Assembly: GCA_964475135.1 (NCBI GenBank)
Contig: CAYYWL010000014.1
Location: 1-43,462 of the forward strand
DNA length: 43,462 nucleotides
Direction: 5' to 3'
Origin: TMED14 sp964475135
GTDB lineage: Bacteria > Bacteroidota > Bacteroidia > Flavobacteriales > Schleiferiaceae
The notes beneath the pieces were generated by a model, which saw only the letters and a list, made by a program, of their open reading frames with translations, was not told where the DNA came from and made no database searches. Of this stretch, positions 7,174-14,116 are shown one piece after another. Every line of letters begins with the position of its first letter. Position 1 is the first letter of the stretch. The translations under genes were made by a program, and so were the position numbers.

Positions 7174-8751
7174 TTAGTACACAAACTTAAGGACGCCGCG
7201 CTGCCCGTCGAGGGTCCAGCGCAAAATACCGGTTCCGTGGCCCTGCGCACGCAGCTCTTCGAGGCCCTCGGCGCGGTCGGTCGCCCAGCGCACCCGGCCG
7301 TCGGCGTCGGTCCATTCGGCATGCGCTCCAGCGGGCAATCCCTCAACGACCAGCTGGCGACCGCTGCGGTAGGCGCGCACTTCGTGGTTTGAGGGTTCAC
7401 CGATACCAATGTAGGGGGTGCCGCGTAGGTAGTGGGTCACGGTTCCGCCCGTGCTGACGGTGTAGCTCAAGCTGCCGCCGTCGTGCACGACCGAAGCCGG
7501 GTACTCAATCTCATAAATGTGCAGCTCGCCTGGCTTAAGGGTGTCGGCATTGCCGCCCGAGACCAAGTTGACGTTTGGAGCCGACAAGCTCGCCACCCCA
7601 AGGATCAAGTCGTCGCTGCCCGGATTCGCCACCACCAAGCGGCGGCGCAGCATGGGGCCCACCGACCACGACCACAGTTCGAGCTCGAGGGTGTCCTCGC
7701 TCGCCCAGTGCTGGGCCGCGAGGTTGGGCTGCGGACTGCCCGCGAGGCTGATCAAGCGCTCTATGATCTGAGGGTAGTCGACGTAGGGGTTGCGAGTGTT
7801 CTGCAGGGCGGCGATACCTTGGTTCCGCGCCCGGTCGGCACTGTCGGGCGGAAACTGCTGGTGCCAGGCCTCAAGCACCGCGGCCTGCTGGGCATAAAAG
7901 CTGCTGTAGTCGCCAAATCGCGTCACGAAGTACATCATAGCACGCGCCGCATCGCCCTTGTGGGCATCGCGCGGCTCGAACACGCCGCTCAGGCGCTTGC
8001 TTCCGCCCACCGACCACGCCGGAGTGCCCGTAATAATGCCAAACGGGTTGTTGCTGCGCTGCGTATTCGCGGATTCGTCGCACGGAAAAAGGTGGTGAAT
8101 GTCGGACTTCATCGGCTCGGCCGAGCTAAACAAGCTCTGCGGAAACGTGTGCTCGCAGTTGAAGTTGTTGGCCGTCGCCCCTGCCCTCGTGTTGAACGTG
8201 GCCACTCGCCCCGTGTAAATGCACGTAACCTGGCCGTTGACGTTGTCGAGGTTGCCGTACATCTGGTCGCGCGCGCCGTTGTACCCCAAGTTGGTCGTAC
8301 CCTGGTTGAGCTTGGTGGTCAGCTCCGACTTGAGCTGCGCCCAACTTTTGTTTTCGGTGCTGCTGTAGTAGCTCTGGCTCCAGCGACCCTGGGCCTCAAA
8401 CTGCAGCGCCACAAACCCATCCGGGCCGTCAGTCGCCACCACCACCGGAAGCCGGTAGTACACATTATGTTCTGGCGTAAACCGCATCCAAATTCGCGCG
8501 GAATCGCCCACCGCAATACTCGTCTGCTCGGCCCGCAGCCCCAGCAGCGTGTCGCCCCACTGAGCGCAGCTCCACATTCCGGTAATGTTCAGGTCGCGGA
8601 TTCCGTCGTTGCGCATCCACACCGCTACTGAGTCCTTTTGAAGTTCAGTAACCGGCCCTCGCGCCACCACCGCTTGCCTAAAATCTTGGGCCTGAGCTAC
8701 CGTGGTTGCTGCGGCCAACGCCAGCACGCGTGTCAATCGTTTTAAACGCAT
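7174..8751 (-). CDS. secreted endonuclease I family protein, probable T9SS substrate
   Basis: 525 residues. Residues 1-22 are a signal peptide (RLTRVLALAAATTVAQAQ). A beta-rich region to about residue 125 precedes the endonuclease I/EndA domain, with the metal and catalytic region FNCEHTFPQSLF and SDIHHLFPCDESANTQRSNN. These extracellular enzymes cut DNA non-specifically, often to scavenge phosphate and nucleosides. The last ~70 residues (GLPAGAHAEWTDADGR ... DGQRGVLKFVY) look like a type A C-terminal signal for the type IX secretion system; that part is inference. GACCTTTG at 8758-8765 stands 6 nt before the chosen ATG; the codon before it is also ATG. Confidence 0.9.
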   Translation of the reverse strand: MRLKRLTRVLALAAATTVAQAQDFRQAVVARGPVTELQKDSVAVWMRNDGIRDLNITGMWSCAQWGDTLLGLRAEQTSIAVGDSARIWMRFTPEHNVYYRLPVVVATDGPDGFVALQFEAQGRWSQSYYSSTENKSWAQLKSELTTKLNQGTTNLGYNGARDQMYGNLDNVNGQVTCIYTGRVATFNTRAGATANNFNCEHTFPQSLFSSAEPMKSDIHHLFPCDESANTQRSNNPFGIITGTPAWSVGGSKRLSGVFEPRDAHKGDAARAMMYFVTRFGDYSSFYAQQAAVLEAWHQQFPPDSADRARNQGIAALQNTRNPYVDYPQIIERLISLAGSPQPNLAAQHWASEDTLELELWSWSVGPMLRRRLVVANPGSDDLILGVASLSAPNVNLVSGGNADTLKPGELHIYEIEYPASVVHDGGSLSYTVSTGGTVTHYLRGTPYIGIGEPSNHEVRAYRSGRQLVVEGLPAGAHAEWTDADGRVRWATDRAEGLEELRAQGHGTGILRWTLDGQRGVLKFVY

Positions 8752-8757
8752 CATACG

Positions 8758-8765
8758 CAAAGGTC
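8758..8765 (-). promoter_or_regulatory. possible -7 box of the endonuclease gene
   Basis: GACCTTTG on the - strand, 6 nt before the chosen ATG. It is one mismatch from TAnnTTTG and is divergent from the SRP RNA promoter. Confidence 0.4.
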
Positions 8766-8779
8766 GCACAATCGCTGCG

Positions 8780-8787
8780 TATCTTTG
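8780..8787 (+). promoter_or_regulatory. -7 box of the SRP RNA gene
   Basis: TATCTTTG, a perfect TAnnTTTG, ending 5 nt before the SRP RNA 5' end at 8793. Confidence 0.8.
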
Positions 8788-8792
8788 CACCT

Positions 8793-8886
8793 GGGCAAGG
8801 CCTTACGACCAGCTCCTGATGAATCCCCCAGGGTAGAAATGCAGCAAGGGTAGTCGGTTGTAGCGGTGCGATAAGTGTCCTTGCCC
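8793..8886 (+). ncRNA. ffs: signal recognition particle RNA (small bacterial type)
   Basis: The ends pair as GGGCAAGG (8793-8800) with CCTTGCCC (8879-8886). Between them lies a Bacteroidota-style SRP core, AATCCCCCAGGGTAGAAA then GCAGCAAGGGTAG, corresponding to the Ffh-binding domain IV. The RNA joins Ffh to target nascent membrane proteins. A perfect -7 box lies upstream, and the closing stem followed by TTTTCTTTT serves as terminator. Confidence 0.92.
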
Positions 8887-8895
8887 TTTTCTTTT

Positions 8896-8975
8896 GGCTT
8901 TTTGGCAAGGTTGGCAAGGTTAGCTCGTTGGCCTTTTGGCTTTTTGGCGAGGTTAGCAAGGTTGGCTCGTTGGCT
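8896..8975 (+). repeat. GGTTGGC repeat family, copy after SRP RNA
   Basis: Two tandem imperfect copies of a unit containing GGCAAGGTT-type 9-mers ending GCTCGTTGGC, each preceded by CTTTTTGGC. The element follows the 3' end of ffs in the same orientation in which the related copies at 10022-10058 and 38334-38433 follow other genes. Confidence 0.7.
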
Positions 8976-9045
8976 TCTTAGTTCTGGTTTCTAGTCACTG
9001 GTTTCTTGCTGCCACGAAGGTGTTCTAGGCCAAGATTAAAATATA

Positions 9046-9090
9046 GCTGCGAAGCAGCCCTAGCGCGAAGCGCTCTAGCCACGAAGTGGC
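9046..9090. repeat. three C-GAA-G mini-hairpins at 16-bp spacing
   Basis: GCTGC-GAA-GCAGC (9046-9058), AGCGC-GAA-GCGCT (9062-9074) and GCCAC-GAA-GTGGC (9078-9090). The three 5-bp stems differ but each is perfectly paired. The GAA loop and its closing C-G are constant, and the loops are exactly 16 bp apart. The remaining part of 8887-9197 (after the GGTTGGC repeat and around this array) holds no gene that I can see. Confidence 0.85.
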
Positions 9091-9197
9091 CACAAATTCA
9101 TTTTAAACACTTAGTTATTAACGACATACGAATAATCGATGTGCCGTAACTGACTTTTGACAGGCACCGCGTTCATGTCCCGCGTGGACACCCAAAT

Positions 9198-9746
9198 GTG
9201 GAACGAGTCGCAGTGTACGTCGATGGTTATAACCTCTTTTTTGGAATCCGATCCCGCAATCCGAAGGCCGTCAATTTTGACGTCACCTCGTACGTGCGAA
9301 GCCGCTTAGGCACCAACCAAGTGCTTTCATCGGTGCGCTACTATTCCGCGCCCCTCATCGGAAGCCCCGAAGCCGAACGCGCCCAAAAGCGCTACTTCGC
9401 GGCGCTCCGCGCATCGAACGTCGAGGTAATCCTTGGACGGTTTCAGCAAAAGACGATTCACTGCGAGCACTGCGGCCAGTCGATTCCGTCATTCGAAGAG
9501 AAAATGACCGACGTCCACATCGCCGTCGATGTGCTTGCCGACGGACTCTTGGACCGCTACGACGTCGCCATTCTTATCACCGCCGACAGTGACTTGGTGC
9601 CGCCCATTCGAAAATTGGCTCGGTGCGCGAAGGATAAAAGAGTTGTGGTGTGTTTGCCTCCCAATAGAAATTCAAAAGACCTTAAAAGGTATGCTAAAGG
9701 ACATTTTCATATCGATCCAAAGGATCTCTTAAATTTTCAGATGTAA
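9198..9746 (+). CDS. NYN domain protein (PIN-like ribonuclease family)
   Basis: 182 residues from GTG. The NYN/LabA-type PIN-like fold is shown by the first acidic motif VAVYVDGYNLFFGI, then KMTDVHIAVDVLADGL and LITADSDLVPPIRKL, which supply the conserved aspartates of the metal site. Related proteins are RNases or RNA-binding proteins. A single knuckle HCEHCGQS sits near residue 76. No ATG is in frame; the ATG at 9196 is in another frame. From about 9620 on, the coding sequence becomes conspicuously AT-rich compared with its first 400 bp. Two tandem small RNAs on the opposite strand converge on its 3' end. Confidence 0.85.
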   Translation: MERVAVYVDGYNLFFGIRSRNPKAVNFDVTSYVRSRLGTNQVLSSVRYYSAPLIGSPEAERAQKRYFAALRASNVEVILGRFQQKTIHCEHCGQSIPSFEEKMTDVHIAVDVLADGLLDRYDVAILITADSDLVPPIRKLARCAKDKRVVVCLPPNRNSKDLKRYAKGHFHIDPKDLLNFQM

Positions 9747-9748
9747 AC

Positions 9749-9782
9749 AAAAAAAGAGACGCGCACCTTTGGAGTGCGCGTC
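9749..9782 (-). terminator. terminator of small RNA copy 1
   Basis: Nine-bp perfect stem with a 7-nt loop (TCCAAAG) followed by TCTTTTTTT on the - strand. Confidence 0.8.
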
Positions 9783-9816
9783 GGCCAGAAGTCGTTGCTG
9801 ACTTAAGGGGTGGTAA
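9749..9816 (-). ncRNA. predicted small RNA, tandem copy 1
   Basis: On the - strand: -7 box, then an unpaired ACCACCCCTT segment, a small hairpin AGTC-AGCAAC-GACT-like, and a terminator hairpin GACGCGCAC/GTGCGCGTC (9758-9766, 9774-9782) with TCTTTTTTT. It is about 68 nt if transcription starts 6 nt after the box. It is nearly identical to 9885-9951. The reading frames of the two copies diverge through a 1-base difference (GGCC against GGCCC), which favours RNA over peptide. Function unknown. Confidence 0.6.
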
Positions 9817-9821
9817 TGGTA

Positions 9822-9829
9822 CAAAGATA
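9822..9829 (-). promoter_or_regulatory. promoter of small RNA copy 1
   Basis: TATCTTTG, a perfect -7 box, with a TTTG -33 element at 9848-9851, 18 bp upstream on the - strand. Confidence 0.7.
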
Positions 9830-9884
9830 GAGTGGTTTTTTGAATGCCAAAAACCGGTGATTCTTTGATCTGGCGCAACCTAGC

Positions 9885-9916
9885 AAAAAGAGACGCGCAC
9901 CTTTGGAGTGCGCGTC
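9885..9916 (-). terminator. terminator of small RNA copy 2
   Basis: Same 9-bp stem and loop as copy 1, followed by TCTTTTT on the - strand. Confidence 0.75.
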
Positions 9917-9951
9917 GGGCCAAAAGTCGTTGCTGACTAAAGGGGTGGTAA
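9885..9951 (-). ncRNA. predicted small RNA, tandem copy 2
   Basis: Same arrangement as copy 1: a TAATTTTG box (9957-9964), the CACCCC segment, a small hairpin, and the identical terminator stem (9892-9900, 9908-9916) with a T-run at 9885-9889. It lies between copy 1 and the 3' end of the E1 gene, all on the - strand. The interval 9747-10058 contains only these RNAs and a short repeat. Confidence 0.6.
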
Positions 9952-9956
9952 TGCTG

Positions 9957-9964
9957 CAAAATTA
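9957..9964 (-). promoter_or_regulatory. -7 box of small RNA copy 2
   Basis: TAATTTTG on the - strand, at the same distance from the RNA as the copy 1 box. No clear -33 element. Confidence 0.55.
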
Positions 9965-10021
9965 CACCATTTACCGAATCAGTAGAGCCTTGGACTGTTT
10001 GATTCCCAATCATGCGAACGA

Positions 10022-10058
10022 GCCAACCTCGCCAACCTCGCCAACCTCGCCAACCTCG
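10022..10058 (-). repeat. GGTTGGC repeat family, 9-bp tandem copies after E1
   Basis: Four 9-bp units GCGAGGTTG on the - strand, leading to GGCTCGTT. It follows the E1 stop directly in the same relative orientation as the other family members. Confidence 0.75.
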
Positions 10059-12395
10059 CTACTGAGCCACCAACTCCAGCACCGCCTCAACCACGTCCTC
10101 AGCACTGGGCTTTGAGAAGTAGTCGCCGTCGGATCCGTAGGCGGGTCGGTGGGCCTTGGCGGTGAGGGTGCGGGGTGCGGCGTCGAGGTGCTGGTACCCG
10201 CCCTGCTCCTCGAGGATTTGCTGCATGAGGTAGGCTGCGGCTCCGCCCGGAACGTCTTCGTCGACCACCAGCAGGCGGTTGGTGTGCTTCAGTGAGGCGA
10301 CGCAGGCTCCGTCCAGGTCAAACGGCAGAAGAGTTTGCACGTCGATGACTTCGATCGAGATTCCGAAGCGCTCGAGCTCCGTAGCGGCGTCGGTGACTAT
10401 GCGCAGGGTGGATCCGTAGGACACGACGGTAGCGTCGGTTCCGGAACGAAGAATTTCAGGACGACCTAAGGGCACGGTGAAGCTACCCAAGTTGGTGGGC
10501 AGCTGCTCTTTGAGGCGGTAGCCGTTGAGGCACTCGATGACCACGGCGGGCTCGTCGGCCTGCAGCAGGGTGTTGTACATGCCTGCGGCCTGGACCATGT
10601 TGCGCGGGGTACAGAGGTACATTCCGCGAAGGGATCCGAGCAAGAGCTGCATGGGGGATCCGCTGTGCCACACGCCCTCGAGGCGGTGTCCGCGGGTACG
10701 CACGATGAGCGGAGCCTTTTGGCCTCCCGCCGAACGCCAGCGCACGGTCGCACAGTCGTCAGATAGGATTTGCACGGCATAGAGCAAGTAGTCGAGGTAC
10801 TGGATTTCGGCGATCGGACGCAGTCCGCGCATGGCCAATCCGATGCCCTGGCCGGCGATGGTGGCCTCGCGGATTCCGGTGTCGCTGACGCGCACGGTTC
10901 CGAATTCAGCCTGCATGCCCTCGAGGCCCTGGTTGACGTCGCCGATGTGGCCGACGTCTTCGCCAAAAATCATGGTTTCGGGGTAGCGCGTAAACAGCTC
11001 TTTGAAGTTGTCGCGAAGCACGACGCGTCCGTCGACCTGTGGGGCGTCGGGCGCAAACTCGGGGGCCACCACGGGCACCTTGAGCGCAGTGCCGCTGTGC
11101 AGCTGGCTGGCGTAGTCGTGGGCGGCTTGCTTGAGCTGGGTTTCGACCCAGAGCGGAGCCCCCAAGGCGTCAAGCCCGTCTGCTTTGCGGCGCTGAACGG
11201 CCTTGCGCACGGCAGCCACTGAATCACGGCGGAGCGGAGCCTTATCGGCCCGCAGCGGGGCAGCGAGGTCTTCGGCGCCCAATTCTTCGAGCCACGCCAC
11301 CGCCTGGTCGCGGGTGCGCTTTAGCGGCTGCAGAAAATCCTCAAATGCGGCCTTCATGGCGTCGCGCACTTCGGCACGGGCGGCCTCCTCAAGGGCGTCG
11401 AGGTCTTTGGCCTTGGCGATCTTGTTGGACTCCAAAAAGAGGCGAAACTGGCGAAGGCAGTCGTACTCCTGTTCCCACTCGAGGCGCTCTTTGGACTTGT
11501 AGCGCTCGTGCGAACCCGAGGTGCTGTGCCCCTGGGGTTGGGTCATTTCACGCACGTGCAGCAGCACCGGCACGTGCTCTTCGCGGGCCACTTTTTCGGC
11601 TTGCTCAAAGGCGGCGACAAGCTCGGCGTAGTTCCAGCCGCGGGCGACGATGATTTCGTAGCCCTTCTCTTCTGCCTGGCCTTTGGTCGCAGCCTGGCGC
11701 TGAAATCCGGCGAGGATTTTTGAAATGTTCTGCTTGGTGGTCTGGTGCTCGGCGTGCACTGAGATTCCGTATTCGTCGTCCCAAACCAGGGCTACCATCG
11801 GAACCTGCAGTACCCCCGCCGCGTTGATGGTCTCCCAAAACAGGCCTTCAGACGACGAGGCATTGCCGATCGTGCCCCACGCGACCTCGGCCCCCTTGCG
11901 GCTAAATCCGTTGTCGACGCCCTGAGCGCGGTACACTTTCGAGGCCTGGGCCAACCCGAGGAGGCGCGGCATTTGCCCGCCCGTGGGTGAAATGTCCGCC
12001 GAAACGTTTTTGTGGTCGACGAGGCGCTTCCAACTTCCGTCGGTGTTAAGGGTGCGGGTGGCGAAGTGGCCGTTCATTTGGCGTCCGGCACTGCTCGGCT
12101 CGCGGTCCACGTCGGTGTCGGCATAGAGCGAGGCAAAAAACTGCTGGGGCGTGAGGGCCCCAATGGCCATCATAAAGGTTTGGTCGCGGTAGTATCCGCT
12201 TCTGAAGTCGCCGTCGCGAAAGACACGCGCCCACGCGAGTTGGGCGAGCTCTTTGCCGTCGCCAAAAATGCCAAACTTGGCCTTGCCGGTGAGAACCTCT
12301 TTGCGGCCCAAAAGTGAGCATTCACGGCTCACGATTCCGAGGCGGTAGTCGCGAAGGAGTTCAGTAGAAAAATCAGAAGCGGGTTGGGGTTGCAT
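10059..12395 (-). CDS. 2-oxoacid dehydrogenase E1, fused alpha and beta subunits
   Basis: 778 residues. The alpha part (about 1-400) carries the thiamine-diphosphate motif as GTIGNASSSEGLFWETINAAG and VWDDEYGISV. The beta part (about 455-778) has FGEDVGHIGDVNQGL, EIQYLDYLLYAV and DVQTLLPFD. Fusion of both subunits is common in Bacteroidota, where the enzyme is annotated as a branched-chain or pyruvate-type E1; substrate cannot be read from sequence. It decarboxylates a 2-oxoacid and acylates the lipoyl group of E2. No E2 lies next to it, but an E3 (lpd) is in this window. A TATTTTTG box ends 4 nt before the ATG. Confidence 0.93.
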   Translation of the reverse strand: MQPQPASDFSTELLRDYRLGIVSRECSLLGRKEVLTGKAKFGIFGDGKELAQLAWARVFRDGDFRSGYYRDQTFMMAIGALTPQQFFASLYADTDVDREPSSAGRQMNGHFATRTLNTDGSWKRLVDHKNVSADISPTGGQMPRLLGLAQASKVYRAQGVDNGFSRKGAEVAWGTIGNASSSEGLFWETINAAGVLQVPMVALVWDDEYGISVHAEHQTTKQNISKILAGFQRQAATKGQAEEKGYEIIVARGWNYAELVAAFEQAEKVAREEHVPVLLHVREMTQPQGHSTSGSHERYKSKERLEWEQEYDCLRQFRLFLESNKIAKAKDLDALEEAARAEVRDAMKAAFEDFLQPLKRTRDQAVAWLEELGAEDLAAPLRADKAPLRRDSVAAVRKAVQRRKADGLDALGAPLWVETQLKQAAHDYASQLHSGTALKVPVVAPEFAPDAPQVDGRVVLRDNFKELFTRYPETMIFGEDVGHIGDVNQGLEGMQAEFGTVRVSDTGIREATIAGQGIGLAMRGLRPIAEIQYLDYLLYAVQILSDDCATVRWRSAGGQKAPLIVRTRGHRLEGVWHSGSPMQLLLGSLRGMYLCTPRNMVQAAGMYNTLLQADEPAVVIECLNGYRLKEQLPTNLGSFTVPLGRPEILRSGTDATVVSYGSTLRIVTDAATELERFGISIEVIDVQTLLPFDLDGACVASLKHTNRLLVVDEDVPGGAAAYLMQQILEEQGGYQHLDAAPRTLTAKAHRPAYGSDGDYFSKPSAEDVVEAVLELVAQ

Positions 12396-12399
12396 ACCA

Positions 12400-12407
12400 C
12401 AAAAATA
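12400..12407 (-). promoter_or_regulatory. -7 box of the E1 gene
   Basis: TATTTTTG on the - strand, 4 nt before the E1 ATG. Confidence 0.65.
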
Positions 12408-12411
12408 GCCC

Positions 12412-12419
12412 GACCTTTG
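12412..12419 (+). promoter_or_regulatory. probable -7 box of the transaldolase gene
   Basis: GACCTTTG, 33 nt before the transaldolase ATG and only 4 bp from the divergent E1 box, so the two promoters overlap. Confidence 0.4.
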
Positions 12420-12452
12420 GGCGGACTAAAACCGTTACCCCGAATTATTGCC

Positions 12453-13109
12453 ATGAAATTTTTCATCGACACCGCAAACCTTGCCGAAATCAAAGAAGCC
12501 CACGACATGGGAATCCTTGATGGCGTTACGACGAACCCGTCTCTGATGGCCAAAGAAGGCATCTCAGGAACCGACAACATTCTCAAGCACTACAAGGCCA
12601 TTTGCGACATCGTTGAGGGCGACGTGAGCGCTGAAGTCATCTCGACCGACTTTGCCGGAATGGTTCGTGAAGGCGAGCTTTTGGCCGAAATCGACCCCAA
12701 GATAGTGGTTAAGGTTCCGATGATTAAAGACGGCGTCAAGGCGATTCGCTACTTCAGCGACCGCGGAATCAAGACCAACTGCACCCTCGTGTTCAGCGCG
12801 GGCCAGGCTTTGTTGGCCGCCAAGGCAGGCGCCACCTACGTGTCTCCCTTCATCGGACGCCTCGACGACATCTCAACCGACGGTTTGGGTTTGATTGAGA
12901 CGATCCGCACCATTTACGACAACTACGGGTACGACACCGAGATCCTCGCGGCCAGCGTACGCCACCCGATGCACATCATCGAGTGCGCTACCATCGGAGC
13001 CGACGTCATGACCGGCCCATTGAGCGCCATCACGGCCCTCTTGAAGCACCCGCTGACCGACCTCGGCCTCGAGAAGTTCTTGGAGGACTACCGCAAGTCC
13101 AATTCCTGA
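12453..13109 (+). CDS. tal: transaldolase, short TalC/fructose-6-phosphate aldolase type
   Basis: 218 residues, the size of the short TalC/FSA branch. Motifs: MKFFIDTANLAEIKEA, GVTTNPSLMAKEG, the Schiff-base lysine in VVKVPMIKDGVKAI, TLVFSAGQALLAAKAGA, and SPFIGRLDDISTDG. It moves a dihydroxyacetone unit between sugar phosphates in the pentose phosphate pathway; fructose-6-phosphate aldolase activity is the alternative. The start ATG directly precedes the conserved KFFIDTA, so upstream extension is not needed. It is divergent from E1. Its last 22 bp overlap the 3' end of menE on the other strand. Confidence 0.93.
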   Translation: MKFFIDTANLAEIKEAHDMGILDGVTTNPSLMAKEGISGTDNILKHYKAICDIVEGDVSAEVISTDFAGMVREGELLAEIDPKIVVKVPMIKDGVKAIRYFSDRGIKTNCTLVFSAGQALLAAKAGATYVSPFIGRLDDISTDGLGLIETIRTIYDNYGYDTEILAASVRHPMHIIECATIGADVMTGPLSAITALLKHPLTDLGLEKFLEDYRKSNS

Positions 13110-14116
13110 GCGGCCCAGCGAGCGACCGCCTGACGGTCGGGCTTGCCGCTTGACAAATACGGAATCACGTGCTCAAGCACGTGCTTGGGGCGCTGCCAAC
13201 TGGGCAGCGCTTCCCATTTTAGGGCGATTTGGTTGGGGTCAAAACCTGGGGCACCAACCCATACAAGCATCTGCCCCCACTCCCGGCTCGGGACGCCCAC
13301 CGCAACCCCTTCGCACCCGCTGGCGGCTTCGACCAGCTCGGGAAATATTTTTTTTCCGGCGCTCACGACCGCCCCATCCAAGCGACCGAGCCATTCGAAT
13401 TCACTGAATGATATGACGTTGGCCGCGTCGGTTGTAACCAATCCTCGAACTCCGCGCGCGGGATCGTCGACCACCAAAGCCTCGCCCTTTTGCGCAAAAA
13501 GGACTCCCGGCAGCCCTTGGTACATACGGCCGTGGCCGAGTCGGCGCAGCGCGACGTGGCTCAGGGTCTCGGTCATTCCGTAGCCGTGGTACACGGGGCG
13601 GGGCCACTTCGACAGGGCCTCTTCGAGTTCGGGACGCACATCTGCCCCACCCAAGAGCGTGCAGCGAAAGTCTTTGGGGTTGAATTTGGGATCGGCCGCC
13701 AAGGCCGCCGCCTGTTCCGGAACCAGCGCCACAAAGTCGTAGCGCAACCCGGGACGGGTGGCGGGGCGCCGTTCTACAGGCAAAATGTCGAGCTTCAGGC
13801 CTGCCACCAGGGCACGAACGACCATCATGAATCCGCCCACCGTCTTGGCCGACAAAAGCAAGGGGCTTCGCTGGCCCTCGCTGAGGCCAAAAAAAGCAAT
13901 GGTGGCGCGGGCACTGGCCTCGATGTGGCTGCGCTGCAGCAGCAGTTCCTTGGGCGCCCCGGTGCTCCCGCTGGTGTGCAGGGTGTAGGTTGCGGAACCT
14001 GAATTCCACCACGCCACCACCTCTTCGACTTCGCGACGGCGCGCACTGCTGCAGGCGGCAGTGAATTCAAGTTCCGCCTGCGGCAACCGGGGCTTAGGGG
14101 GACGTCCTCGGCTCAC
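13088..14116 (-). CDS. menE: o-succinylbenzoate--CoA ligase, short form
   Basis: 342 residues from GTG. An AMP-forming acyl-CoA ligase that activates o-succinylbenzoate. The P-loop-like TLHTSGSTGAPKELLLQRS is followed by YHGYGMTETLSHVALRRLG and GLVTTDAANVISFSEFEWLGRLDGAVVSAGKKI. It is about 100 residues shorter than the E. coli or Bacillus enzymes because the N-terminal part is reduced, as is usual in Bacteroidota. Last gene of the menaquinone operon, overlapping menC by 4 bp (GTGA). Converges on the transaldolase gene with a 22-bp overlap. Confidence 0.9.
   Translation of the reverse strand: MSRGRPPKPRLPQAELEFTAACSSARRREVEEVVAWWNSGSATYTLHTSGSTGAPKELLLQRSHIEASARATIAFFGLSEGQRSPLLLSAKTVGGFMMVVRALVAGLKLDILPVERRPATRPGLRYDFVALVPEQAAALAADPKFNPKDFRCTLLGGADVRPELEEALSKWPRPVYHGYGMTETLSHVALRRLGHGRMYQGLPGVLFAQKGEALVVDDPARGVRGLVTTDAANVISFSEFEWLGRLDGAVVSAGKKIFPELVEAASGCEGVAVGVPSREWGQMLVWVGAPGFDPNQIALKWEALPSWQRPKHVLEHVIPYLSSGKPDRQAVARWAAQELDLR

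Noticed and set aside
9729..10013. Short peptide gene over the tandem small-RNA units (- strand)
   Set aside because: The two units shift frame relative to each other by one base, while promoter boxes and terminator stems are kept, which fits RNA genes better.
12400..12453. Riboswitch or attenuator upstream of the transaldolase gene
   Set aside because: The leader is only about 30 nt and shows no stable fold.
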